A program made the position numbers and the translations under genes. The notes under the pieces are model-generated. The model did no database searches. It saw only the letters and a list, made by a program, of their open reading frames with translations, and was not told the origin of the DNA. A stretch of DNA of 56,149 nucleotides, from assembly GCF_018070345.1 (NCBI RefSeq), contig NZ_JAGPXX010000038.1, positions 1 to 56,149 of the forward strand, in the 5' to 3' direction. Shown one piece after another: positions 8,572-17,895 of this stretch; position 1 is the stretch's first letter; each line of letters opens with the position of its first letter. The DNA is from Streptomyces sp. F63 (lineage in GTDB: Bacteria > Actinomycetota > Actinomycetes > Streptomycetales > Streptomycetaceae).

Positions 8572-9776
8572 TGAGCCGTCTCGCGCAGACCCACGGTCTG
8601 ACCGACATCCAGCAGGAGATCCTCTCCACCGTCCGGGACTTCGTCGACAAGGAGATCATCCCGGTCGCCACCGAGCTGGAGCACCGCGACGAGTACCCCA
8701 CGCAGATCGTCGAGGGCCTGAAGGAACTCGGCATCTTCGGCCTGATGATCCCCGAGGAGTACGGCGGCCTCGGCGAGTCGCTGCTCACGTACGCGCTGTG
8801 CGTGGAGGAGATCGCCCGCGGCTGGATGAGCGTCTCGGGCATCATCAACACCCACTTCATCGTGGCGTACATGCTCAAGCAGCACGGCACCCAGGAGCAG
8901 AAGGACCACTTCCTGCCCCGGATGGCGGCCGGCGAGGTGCGCGGCGCCTTCTCGATGTCCGAGCCGGCGCTCGGCTCCGACGTCTCGGCGATCTCCTCCA
9001 AGGGCGTCCGGGACGGCGACGAGTACGTCCTCAACGGCCAGAAGATGTGGCTGACCAACGGCGGCACGTCCACGCTCGTCGCGGTGCTCTGCCGCACGGA
9101 CGAGGGCCACCCCGAGGGCACCGCCCCGCACAAGTCGATGACGACCTTCCTCGTCGAGAAGGAGCCGGGCTTCGGCGAGGTCCGCCCGGGCCTCACCATC
9201 CCCGGCAAGATCGACAAGATGGGCTACAAGGGCGTCGACACGACCGAACTCATCATGGACGGACTGCGGATTCCGGCCGACCGCGTCCTCGGCGGCACCA
9301 CCGGACGTGGCTTCTATCACATGATGGACGGGGTCGAGGTCGGCCGCGTCAACGTCGCCGCCCGTGGCTGCGGTGTCGCTCAGCGCGCCTTCGAGCTGGG
9401 CGTTTCCTACGCGCAGCAGCGCACGACCTTCGGCAAGCCGATCGCGCAGCACCAGGCCATCCAGTTCAAGCTGGCCGAGATGGCCACCAAGGTCGAGGCC
9501 GCTCATGCGATGATGGTGAACGCAGCACGCAAAAAGGACTCCGGGGAACGGAACGACCTCGAAGCGGGCATGGCGAAGTATCTCGCCTCCGAATACTGCA
9601 AAGAGGTCGTCGAGGACGCTTTCCGGATCCACGGCGGCTACGGCTTCTCCAAGGAGTACGAGATCGAGCGCCTCTACCGCGAGGCACCGATGCTTCTCAT
9701 CGGAGAGGGCACCGCCGAGATTCAGAAAATGATCATTGGCCGCCGTCTGCTGGAGGAGTACCGGTTCCAGGGGTGA
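8571..9776 (+). CDS. mcd: Acyl-CoA dehydrogenase, probable methylsuccinyl-CoA dehydrogenase
   Basis: FAD-dependent acyl-CoA dehydrogenase of 401 aa. It has the N-terminal helical domain, the middle beta-domain with GAFSMSEPALGSDVSAI and the C-terminal RIHGGYGFSKEYEIER. The catalytic base is Glu379 in GEGTAEIQ. It is predicted to oxidise (2S)-methylsuccinyl-CoA to mesaconyl-C1-CoA, filling the remaining oxidation step of the operon. The substrate is assigned from context, since the fold is shared by all acyl-CoA dehydrogenases, and the chain is shorter than proteobacterial Mcd (over 500 aa). ATG 8571 is preferred to the GTG at 8568 because AGGAGA at 8561-8566 spaces it correctly. It is the last gene of the operon. 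Confidence 0.88.
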   Translation: MSRLAQTHGLTDIQQEILSTVRDFVDKEIIPVATELEHRDEYPTQIVEGLKELGIFGLMIPEEYGGLGESLLTYALCVEEIARGWMSVSGIINTHFIVAYMLKQHGTQEQKDHFLPRMAAGEVRGAFSMSEPALGSDVSAISSKGVRDGDEYVLNGQKMWLTNGGTSTLVAVLCRTDEGHPEGTAPHKSMTTFLVEKEPGFGEVRPGLTIPGKIDKMGYKGVDTTELIMDGLRIPADRVLGGTTGRGFYHMMDGVEVGRVNVAARGCGVAQRAFELGVSYAQQRTTFGKPIAQHQAIQFKLAEMATKVEAAHAMMVNAARKKDSGERNDLEAGMAKYLASEYCKEVVEDAFRIHGGYGFSKEYEIERLYREAPMLLIGEGTAEIQKMIIGRRLLEEYRFQG

Positions 9777-9878
9777 TCGCAGTGGATCGCTCCGCTTCGG
9801 TGCCGATTCCTCCCTGCGGGAAGATCACGGAAGCTCACCCGGGGTGATCACTGTTCGGACATCGACTGAGCTTCTGGC

Positions 9879-9907
9879 TTGCCCAGTTGCCGCTCGTAAC
9901 CGATACC
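9879..9907 (+). promoter_or_regulatory. Candidate promoter for psd-pssA
   Basis: TTGCCC (9879-9884) and GATACC (9902-9907) are separated by 17 bp and lie about 60 bp before the psd start, in the 190-bp gap after the acyl-CoA dehydrogenase. Sequence match only. Confidence 0.35.
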
Positions 9908-9966
9908 ATCCCGGAAAGCCGCCGTCCCCAGTCGAAGCGCGGCATCATCCGCTACGAAGGTCATCC

Positions 9967-10614
9967 ATGCCCCACAGCCAACCCTCTGCACCACGCGGCC
10001 GGGTCCGCCTCGCGCGCGGCGCGTCGCCGTGGCTCCTCCCGACCGTGGCCACCGCGGCCCTCAGCCTGTCCCGCGCCCGGCGTTCCGGGCGCGCGGCAGC
10101 GGTCGCCGTGCCCGCCACCGCTCTGGCGGCGGGCATGCTGTGGTTCTTCCGCGACCCCGAGCGCGAGATCACCCAGGGCAGAGTGATCTCCCCGGCCGAT
10201 GGTGTGGTGCAGAGCATCATGCCGTGGAAGGACGGGCGCACCCGCGTCGCGATCTTCATGAGCCCGCTGAACGTCCACGTCAACCGTGCCCCGCTCGCCG
10301 GCACGGTGACCTCCGTCGAGCACGTCCCCGGCGGATTCGTCCCGGCGTTCAACAAGGAGAGCGAGAACAACGAGCGGGTGGTCTGGCACTTCGACACCGA
10401 GCTCGGCGACATCGAGATGGTGCAGATCGCCGGCGCCGTGGCGCGCCGCATCGTCCCGTACGTCACGCAGGGCACGAAGGTCGAGCAGGGTGAGCGCATC
10501 GGCCTGATCCGCTTCGGTTCGCGGGTCGACGTCTACCTCCCGGAAGGGGTCGAGGTGGACGTCGAGGTGGGCCAGGCCACACAGGCAGGGGTGACTCGTC
10601 TTGACCGTGATTGA
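9967..10614 (+). CDS. psd: Phosphatidylserine decarboxylase, archaeal/actinobacterial short type
   Basis: Pyruvoyl-dependent decarboxylase (215 aa) converting phosphatidylserine to phosphatidylethanolamine at the membrane. An N-terminal membrane segment (about 18-58, with LLPTVATAALSLS and AVAVPATALAAGMLWFF) is followed by DGVVQSIMPW, FMSPLNVHVNRAP and FNKESENNERVV. The self-cleavage site is Gly184-Ser185 in IRFGSRVDVYLP, where the serine becomes the pyruvoyl group. The length fits the short Psd family rather than the about 320-aa E. coli type. The downstream pssA start lies inside this gene (14-nt overlap), so the two enzymes are co-translated: PssA makes phosphatidylserine and Psd decarboxylates it. 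Confidence 0.93.
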   Translation: MPHSQPSAPRGRVRLARGASPWLLPTVATAALSLSRARRSGRAAAVAVPATALAAGMLWFFRDPEREITQGRVISPADGVVQSIMPWKDGRTRVAIFMSPLNVHVNRAPLAGTVTSVEHVPGGFVPAFNKESENNERVVWHFDTELGDIEMVQIAGAVARRIVPYVTQGTKVEQGERIGLIRFGSRVDVYLPEGVEVDVEVGQATQAGVTRLDRD

Positions 10615-11452
10615 TTCCCGGGCCGACAGCGCGTGGGTCCCGGACGCCGAGGGGGACGAGGACGACGACATGCCGCTGTCGACACGCCTGTCGATAGCGG
10701 ACGCCCTCACCCTCGGCAACGCCACCTGCGGTTTCCTGGCGGTGTACTTCACCACCACCGGGGTGCTCATCCCGCACATCACGGGCAGCGAGGTCAGCGG
10801 CATGGCGCGGCACAGCGCCGCGACCGCCGTCATGCTGATGCTGCTCGCCTCGGTGTTCGACCTCTTCGACGGGCTCGTGGCGCGCAAGCTCCGCAGCTCG
10901 GCGATGGGCGCGGAGCTGGACAACCTCTCCGACCTGGTCAGCTTCGGCCTGGCCCCGGCGTACTTCGTCGTGGTCTGGGGCATGGTCGCCAACGACGCCC
11001 ACCAGCTGATGTCGGCGGTGGCCGCCATCGTGGTGCTGCTGGCGGTGGTACTGCGGCTGGCGCGGTTCTCCTGTGTCACGCTGCGGGACGGCATCTTCCA
11101 GGGGATGCCGTCGCCGTTCGGGGCCCTGACGGTCGTGTCGATCGTGCTGCTGGAGCTTCCCTTCTTCCCCACGCTGCTGGCGATCATCGGGGTGGCCTGG
11201 CTGATGGTGAGCCGGGTCGAGTACCCCAAGCCCCGGGGACCGCTCGCGGTCGCCATGCTCGCCTGGATCGTCGCGAGCATGGGCATGCTGGCGGCCTGGG
11301 CGTTCGACTCGCCGGGCGGCCAGCTGCTGCTCCAGACGGGCTGCGCGCTCCAGGTGGTGCTGGGCGCGGTGATCCCGCTCTTCGCCACGGCGCGGCGGGT
11401 GAACACCTTCCGCGACAACCGCCGCGAGGCCCGGGCGGCCCAGCTGCCGTAG
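10601..11452 (+). CDS. pssA: CDP-diacylglycerol-serine O-phosphatidyltransferase
   Basis: Multi-pass membrane enzyme of 283 aa that makes phosphatidylserine from CDP-diacylglycerol and serine. The CDP-alcohol phosphatidyltransferase signature D-G-x2-A-R-x8-G-x3-D-x3-D begins at residue 90 (DGLVARKLRSS, GAELDNLSD). Several hydrophobic helices follow (AIVVLLAVVLRLARF, LTVVSIVLLELPFF, LAVAMLAWIVASMGMLAAW). The TTG at 10601 is the best start: it overlaps psd and gives MTVIDSRAD before the acidic N-terminus; an ATG further in (about 10670) is possible. It ends shortly before a strong terminator. Confidence 0.92.
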   Translation: MTVIDSRADSAWVPDAEGDEDDDMPLSTRLSIADALTLGNATCGFLAVYFTTTGVLIPHITGSEVSGMARHSAATAVMLMLLASVFDLFDGLVARKLRSSAMGAELDNLSDLVSFGLAPAYFVVVWGMVANDAHQLMSAVAAIVVLLAVVLRLARFSCVTLRDGIFQGMPSPFGALTVVSIVLLELPFFPTLLAIIGVAWLMVSRVEYPKPRGPLAVAMLAWIVASMGMLAAWAFDSPGGQLLLQTGCALQVVLGAVIPLFATARRVNTFRDNRREARAAQLP

Positions 11453-11471
11453 CGCTCGCCGCGTGTCGCAC

Positions 11472-11512
11472 ACGCCCGTGGGCCCGAGCACTCCGCTCGG
11501 GCCCACGGGCGT
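11472..11512. terminator. Bidirectional hairpin terminator between pssA and glxK
   Basis: A perfect 18-bp inverted repeat (11472-11489 with 11495-11512) has a 5-nt loop ACTCC. It lies between the convergent genes pssA and glycerate kinase, so it can stop transcription from both sides. Confidence 0.85.
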
Positions 11513-11537
11513 TTCCTGGTCCGGCCCGGCCGGCCTC

Positions 11538-12755
11538 CTAGCCGGACGGCAGCCGGTCCGCGGCCAGCCGCTCCCCCACCCGCACCAGGAGCGGCCCCGC
11601 GCGGTCGACGCAGACGGCGGGGTCGGGCTCCAGGGCGGTGAGGGCGTAGGCGTGCTCGATCCCGGCCGCGGCGAGCTGCTCCGGCGAGAGGGCCAGCCGG
11701 CCGCAGACCGCGACCACCGGCTTCCCCGCCGCCCGGGCGGCCCGTGCGACCCCCGCCGGTGCCTTGCCGCGGAGGGTCTGCTCGTCCAGCGAACCCTCAC
11801 CGGTGACGACCAGATCCGCCCGCTCCAGCGCCCCGGCGAAGCCCAGCACCTCCATGAGCACCTCGATCCCGGGCCGGAAACGGGCTCCGAGCACGGCCAG
11901 CGCCGCGTAGCCGACCCCGCCCGCCGCACCGGCGCCCGGCGCGGCGGCCAGTTCGGCGGCCGGCGTCCCGAGCACGCGGTGCAGCACGGTGGCGTAGTGG
12001 ACGAGGGCGTGGTCCAGGAGGCGGACGCACTCCTCGTCGGCGCCCTTCTGCGGGCCGTAGACGGCGGCGGCGCCGTGCGGGCCGGTGAGCGGGTTGTCGA
12101 CGTCGCAGGCGAGGACCAGCTCCGTCGCCGCGAGCCTCGGGTCCAGGCCCGAGAGGTCCGCGGAGGCCAGCTCCCGCAGCCCGCCGCCGCCCGGCGGCAC
12201 CGGTCCCCCGTCCGGGGTGAGCAGGTGGACGCCCAGCGCGGTGAGCATCCCCGCGCCGCCGTCGGTGGTGGCGGAGCCGCCAATGCCGAGGACGATCTCG
12301 CGCGCCCCGGCGTCCAGCGCGGCCCGCAGCAGCTCTCCGGTGCCGTAGCTGGTGGCCGTGCGCGGCGCGAAGTGCCCCGCGGGAAGGTGGCGCAGCCCGG
12401 AGGCCTCGGCCATCTCCACCACGGCGGTGGTGCCCTGGACCGCGTACACGGCGGTGTGCGGGGTGCCGAGCGGGCCGATCACGGTGGTCTCCCGGCGCTC
12501 GAACCCGGCGGCGAGGGCGGCGGCGACCGTGCCGTCGCCGCCGTCTGCCACGGGCAGGGCCTCGATCCGCGTTCCGGGGGCGGCCCGGCGGATGCCCTCG
12601 GCGAGATACCGGGCGACCTCGACGGCCGTGAGCGAGCCCTTGAACTTGTCCGGGGCGATCAGCACCGCCGCCCCGGCCCCCGCCTCCGCCTCCGCCCCCG
12701 CCTCCGTCCCCGTCCCCGTCCCCGTCCCCGTCTCTGCGCCTGCGGTGTCGGGCAC
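11538..12755 (-). CDS. glxK: Glycerate kinase, GlxK/GarK type
   Basis: ATP-dependent glycerate kinase of 405 aa. Family landmarks are LIAPDKFKGSLTA (about 31-43), ADGGDGTVAAALAAG, ATSYGTGELL, LGIGGSATTDGGAGML, LACDVDNPLTGPHGAA and VTGEGSLDEQTLRGKAP. It phosphorylates glycerate, which many bacteria derive from glyoxylate. Its neighbour here, the ethylmalonyl-CoA operon, releases glyoxylate, so a link is plausible but inferred. The N-terminal 30 residues are low-complexity (Gly/Thr then Ala/Glu) and come from a short hexameric DNA repeat near 12670-12735. They precede the conserved fold and may vary between strains, so the exact start is uncertain. Convergent with pssA. Confidence 0.92.
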   Translation of the reverse strand: MPDTAGAETGTGTGTGTEAGAEAEAGAGAAVLIAPDKFKGSLTAVEVARYLAEGIRRAAPGTRIEALPVADGGDGTVAAALAAGFERRETTVIGPLGTPHTAVYAVQGTTAVVEMAEASGLRHLPAGHFAPRTATSYGTGELLRAALDAGAREIVLGIGGSATTDGGAGMLTALGVHLLTPDGGPVPPGGGGLRELASADLSGLDPRLAATELVLACDVDNPLTGPHGAAAVYGPQKGADEECVRLLDHALVHYATVLHRVLGTPAAELAAAPGAGAAGGVGYAALAVLGARFRPGIEVLMEVLGFAGALERADLVVTGEGSLDEQTLRGKAPAGVARAARAAGKPVVAVCGRLALSPEQLAAAGIEHAYALTALEPDPAVCVDRAGPLLVRVGERLAADRLPSG

Positions 12756-12928
12756 CGTGCACCCCTCGCTTCCGTACGGACCGTGATGACGCCGTGACCC
12801 TACCCGCGCCGGCCCCGGCCGCCCATCCCAGCCGGCGGCCGTACCGGCGCGTCAACCGGGTGCGGCAGCCGCATCACCCCGTGGCCGGAACGGCCGGGCA
12901 CGTGCCCGGGTGCCGGTGCGGGGCGCGG

Positions 12929-14899
<1,971 letters not shown>

Positions 14900-14955
14900 G
14901 ACGGGGCACCCCTTCGGGAGGGACGGGAGGAGACAACCACCCCCACCGTACAGGA

Positions 14956-14991
14956 ATACATGAACAGGTCTTCATGCATCATGGGTATGAT
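14956..14991. promoter_or_regulatory. ArsR/SmtB-type operator with nmtR -10 box
   Basis: The operator (14956-14979) has arms CATGAA and TTCATG, perfect inverted repeats around a 6-nt core, flanked by AT pairs. Its centre, TGAACAGGTCTTCA, matches the TGAACA-NN-T-N-TTCA pattern of SmtB/CzrA/NmtR sites. TATGAT at 14986-14991 is a strong -10 for nmtR, 7 nt before its start codon. On the other strand TACGGT (14945-14950) can serve nmtA. The operator covers the -35 side of both promoters, so apo-repressor binding would silence both genes. Confidence 0.7.
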
Positions 14992-14998
14992 GGGCCTC

Positions 14999-15388
14999 AT
15001 GGGCCACGGAACCGACGCCACCAGGGGCAGCACCACACGCGAACGCCTCGACGCCGTCGGCGCCGCCGACGTCGCCGCCACCCTCCAGGCCCTCGCCACC
15101 CCCTCACGCCTGCGCATCCTGGCCCGGCTCCGGGAAGGCCCCTGTGCGGTGGGCGGTCTCGCGGAGGCCGTCGGCATGGAGGCATCGGCCTGTTCCCACC
15201 AGCTCCGTCTGCTGCGCAACCTGGGCCTGGTCACCGGCGAGCGGCACGGCCGCTCCATCGTCTACGCCCTCCACGACGACCACGTCGCCGAACTCCTCGA
15301 CCAGGCCCTGTACCACGTCGAACACCTGCGCCTGGGGGTTCGGGACACGGTCGGCCGCCAGGCCCCGGAGACGGCCGCGACCTCCTGA
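14999..15388 (+). CDS. nmtR: Nickel/cobalt-sensing ArsR-family repressor, NmtR-like
   Basis: Winged-helix metal sensor of 129 aa. It begins MGHG, exactly as in M. tuberculosis NmtR, where Gly2 and His3 take part in Ni/Co binding. The start at 14999 is therefore preferred over the ATG at 14960, which lies inside the operator. The DNA-binding region is LQALATPSRLRILARL to EASACSHQLRLLRNLGLV. The alpha-5 ligands are conserved: Asp93, His95, His106 and His109 correspond to Asp91, His93, His104 and His107 of NmtR. Mycobacterial His109 is Arg111 here, and no counterpart of the tail His116 is evident. The transcript is probably leaderless. It is divergent from the P1B-4 pump it should control. Confidence 0.88.
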   Translation: MGHGTDATRGSTTRERLDAVGAADVAATLQALATPSRLRILARLREGPCAVGGLAEAVGMEASACSHQLRLLRNLGLVTGERHGRSIVYALHDDHVAELLDQALYHVEHLRLGVRDTVGRQAPETAATS

Positions 15389-15505
15389 GCCGGGCGCGGG
15401 CACGGTCCGGCGGGGCCGGCCGGCCCGGAACCCGGCCGCGGGCCCGCGTCCACCTGCGTTGACGGTCCGCCGTTCCCCTTCCGCCGGAGCACTACGCTCG
15501 GAAAG

Positions 15506-16045
15506 ATGACCACCACCGACACTTCCGGCACCGAGACCGCCGACGACTACGCCGCCTACATCGCCGGTCTGCCCAAGGTCCTCGCGGGCGCCGCCGCGCT
15601 CTTCCGGGACTCCCGGGGCCACGTCCTCGTCGTCGAGCCGAACTACCGCGACGACGACCGGTGGATCTTCCCCGGCGGCACCGTGGAGTCCGACCTGGGC
15701 GAGACGCCCCGGCAGGGCGCCCGCCGCGAGACGGCGGAGGAGATCGGCCTCGACGTGGAACTCGGCACGCTGCTCGCCGTCGACTGGGTACCGGGCGCGG
15801 GCCGCCCGCCGATCGTCTCGTATCTGTACGACGGCGGGGTGCTCGACGAGCAGCAGCTCGCGGCCATCCGGCTCCAGGAGGAGGAGCTGACCGCCTGGCG
15901 GCTGGTGCACCCGGACGAGCTCGGCCGCTATCTGAGCCCCGACATGGACCGCCGCGTCCGCGCCGCCCTCGCCGCCCGCGCGGCGGGCCGGTGCCCTGTG
16001 GAACTGGAACACGGCCGGGTGCCGGGGAGCACAACCGTCAACTGA
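15506..16045 (+). CDS. Nudix hydrolase
   Basis: Nudix-family pyrophosphohydrolase of 179 aa. The Nudix box runs from FPGGTVES to RRETAEEIGL at about residues 55-82, with the catalytic RETAEE intact. Compared with the usual G-x5-E spacing it carries two additional residues (Asp-Leu) between the first Gly and the next Glu. The substrate cannot be read from sequence. It has no operon partner: nmtR lies upstream on the same strand with a 117-bp gap. The start at 15506 has a TACGCT hexamer 7 nt upstream and a weak GGAAAG, so the mRNA may be leaderless. Confidence 0.9.
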   Translation: MTTTDTSGTETADDYAAYIAGLPKVLAGAAALFRDSRGHVLVVEPNYRDDDRWIFPGGTVESDLGETPRQGARRETAEEIGLDVELGTLLAVDWVPGAGRPPIVSYLYDGGVLDEQQLAAIRLQEEELTAWRLVHPDELGRYLSPDMDRRVRAALAARAAGRCPVELEHGRVPGSTTVN

Positions 16046-16112
16046 CCTTTTTTCCGGCCCCGGATGCGGTGTTCGGCTGCCGGATCCGGGCGCTGATCGG
16101 CACAATGGGTCG

Positions 16113-16406
16113 GTGCCCGACTACGTAGAGCTGGAACTCGCCGACGGCGCCGCCGTCCGGCTCGAACTCACCGAAGCGGCCGGTGTGCCCGCGCATGCCC
16201 CCGAGCGCCCCGGGGACGGGCCCGACCTCCCCGACGGCTTCGGCGTCCCCACTCCCGTGGCCCGCCGCGGGCGGACCGGCCGGCCGGCGGCCGGGGCCCT
16301 GCGCTCCGTGCTGCGTCCCCTGGGGCCTCTCCTCCAGGAGATCCACGCGTCGGTCGCGGGGTCCGCCGACCCTCCCCACGAAGTGACGGTCGAGTTCGGG
16401 GTGCAG
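16113..16406 (+). pseudogene. Trypsin-co-occurring (CU044_2847-like) protein, 3' end removed by tnpB element
   Basis: The N-terminal part of a small actinobacterial protein starts at GTG 16113 (PDYVELELADGAAVRLELTE). A central LRPLGPLLQEIHASV and the strand HEVTVEFGVQV match the CU044_2847/trypsin-co-occurring-domain family from memory. Intact relatives continue about 25-30 residues with a Gly/Ala turn and a final beta strand. Here homology stops at about codon 98, where the tnpB element end (GTGACTCC, 16407-16414) begins. The frame then runs on through element DNA to 16499 (Arg/Pro-rich, no homology). I therefore call it truncated. CACAAT just upstream may be a -10 for a leaderless transcript. 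Confidence 0.65.
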
Positions 16407-16415
16407 GTGACTCCA

Positions 16416-16452
16416 CCCACGACTGAAGGTCGCGGGCTTCCTGTGGCGGTGG
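16416..16452 (-). ncRNA. Candidate omega/re-RNA end of tnpB element
   Basis: In IS605-type elements the guide RNA of TnpB comes from the right end, overlapping the 3' end of tnpB and ending at the element boundary. Here that region is the stop codon side of tnpB to about 16407, and it carries the conserved terminal hairpin (16416-16436). The guide would come from the sequence left of about 16407, i.e. inside the truncated host gene. The 5' end of the RNA is unknown; this is inference from the family. Confidence 0.4.
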
Positions 16453-17742
16453 CTAGGCACCGGCGCAGAGGACCAGCCCGGCCCTGTGCAGGACGTTGAG
16501 CGCGCCGACGTGGTCGGCGTTCGCGACCAGACCGCAGTTGACGCACGCGAACTTCGCCTGGGTGACGCGGTTCTCCTTCGCCACGTGCCCGCATCCGCCG
16601 ATTGCGGGTGGGCAGGTGCGGGACGTGTTGCGGGCGTCCACCGGGATCACACGGCGGCCGGCGCTTTCAGCCTTGTCCGCCAGGATCCTCAGGAACTGCC
16701 CCCAACCCGCGTCGAGAATGCTGCGGTTCAGCCCGGCCTTCGCCGCGGCGCCGTTCGCCGGGAACGCAGCATCGCGGTCGGGGTCGGGCCGGGGTGCGGG
16801 CGCCCTCGTCATGCCCGCGGTGTTCAGCCGCTCGTGCCCGATCACATCATGCTCGCGCACGAGAGCGAGGGCGGCTTTGTGGTGGTGATCCAGACGCCGG
16901 CGCCGGATCTTCGCGTGCAGCCGGGCGACCTTGCGGGCCGCGGCACGATGCTTCTTCGTACGACGCCGGGTGCGCTTGGGAAACGTCGCCAGGTGCCGCT
17001 GCGCTGCGGCCAGCTCCCCGGCCGAGACGTGCAGGAACCCGGGGTTGGCGACGTGGCGGCCGCTGGAGTCGGTGAGGAAGTGGACCGTGCCCAGGTCGAT
17101 ACCCACCCTGCTGCCCGTGGGCGGCAGCGGCTCGGCGGGCACCTCGTCACAGGCCACGATCACATACCAGCGACGCCCCTCCCGCTTCACGCTCACCGTC
17201 TTCGCCCGGCCCTTCACGCTCCGGTGCCGGTGGACGCGGACATGCCCGACACCCTGCAGCCGGACCCGCGTCTGCGCGGTGTGGGGAGTGGAATCCCACC
17301 GGCAGCCGTCCCCGTCCCTCGGGAACGTCACGGTGTCGAAGTGCCCGACCCCTTTGAAGCGCGGGTATCCGGGGGTGCCACCGGCCTTCACCCGCCGGAA
17401 GAACGCCTGGAAGGCCCGGTCCAGACGGCGCAGGCTCGCCTGCTGGCTGGAGAAGGACCACCGGCCCTGACGCTCCGGATCAAACGCCCGGATCTCCCTC
17501 AACTGCGCCGACTGATCCCCATACCGCACCGACGTCCTAGAGCTGTGCCGGTAGGCGTCACGACGCTCCTGCAACGCACCGTTGTACAGGGAACAGTGAT
17601 CCCGCAGCATCTCCGCCAGCGCCCGCTCCTGGCGGACCGTGGGACGCAGCAGAAACTTGTACGCCCGCCTCACACCCACCCGGCCTCCCCCGTTTCCCCT
17701 GACCAACGCAGGTGTGTTCACGCTAACGCCCGCCACTGACAT
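16453..17742 (-). CDS. tnpB: RNA-guided endonuclease TnpB family protein
   Basis: TnpB of up to 429 aa. The N-terminal OrfB_IS605 domain starts near RRAYKFLLRPT (residue 25), so translation may begin at one of the in-frame GTG codons at 22 or 24 rather than at 17742. RuvC residues are Asp216 (VGIDLGT), Glu304 (IGHERLN) and Asp410 (NADHVGALN), so the nuclease appears catalytically complete. The target-nucleic-acid zinc finger has Cys377, Cys384, Cys400 and Cys403. The first Cys pair is spaced by six residues (CPPAIGGC) instead of the usual two, an odd 4-residue insertion. No tnpA accompanies it. Confidence 0.9.
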   Translation of the reverse strand: MSVAGVSVNTPALVRGNGGGRVGVRRAYKFLLRPTVRQERALAEMLRDHCSLYNGALQERRDAYRHSSRTSVRYGDQSAQLREIRAFDPERQGRWSFSSQQASLRRLDRAFQAFFRRVKAGGTPGYPRFKGVGHFDTVTFPRDGDGCRWDSTPHTAQTRVRLQGVGHVRVHRHRSVKGRAKTVSVKREGRRWYVIVACDEVPAEPLPPTGSRVGIDLGTVHFLTDSSGRHVANPGFLHVSAGELAAAQRHLATFPKRTRRRTKKHRAAARKVARLHAKIRRRRLDHHHKAALALVREHDVIGHERLNTAGMTRAPAPRPDPDRDAAFPANGAAAKAGLNRSILDAGWGQFLRILADKAESAGRRVIPVDARNTSRTCPPAIGGCGHVAKENRVTQAKFACVNCGLVANADHVGALNVLHRAGLVLCAGA

Positions 17743-17895
17743 TGATGCTGATACTCGGGTTCCGGTGGTCGTGGCTCTGCCACTGACTGACGCCCTGCTG
17801 GGCTGTCTTCGTGTTGTTCAACGCAGCGTGCTCCGCCGCTGCGCGGCTCCGGCCCAAGGATTCCCCCACCGGCTGAAGCCGGTGGTCCCCTCGAA

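Larger units (their letters stand above)
16407..17895 (-). mobile_element. IS200/IS605-superfamily element with tnpB only (IS1341-like)
   Basis: The element carries tnpB and no transposase tnpA. Its tnpB-distal end (16407 side) has a hairpin 16416-16436: 8-bp arms with one mismatch and loop TGAAG. Read on the minus strand this end finishes GGAGTCAC, like known right ends. The other end has a perfect 8-bp hairpin (17866-17885, loop TGAA). Both hairpins share CTGAAG. Boundaries are estimates to within about 10 bp. The element sits exactly between a truncated gene on the left and a truncated sirtuin on the right, so its arrival was accompanied or followed by deletion. Confidence 0.75.

Noticed and set aside
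14960..14998. Upstream ATG as start of the ArsR regulator
   Set aside because: It lies within the operator and hides the MGHG metal-binding N-terminus.
16486..17739. 417-aa open frame opposite tnpB
   Set aside because: Mirror of tnpB codon bias; tnpB carries the intact RuvC motifs.
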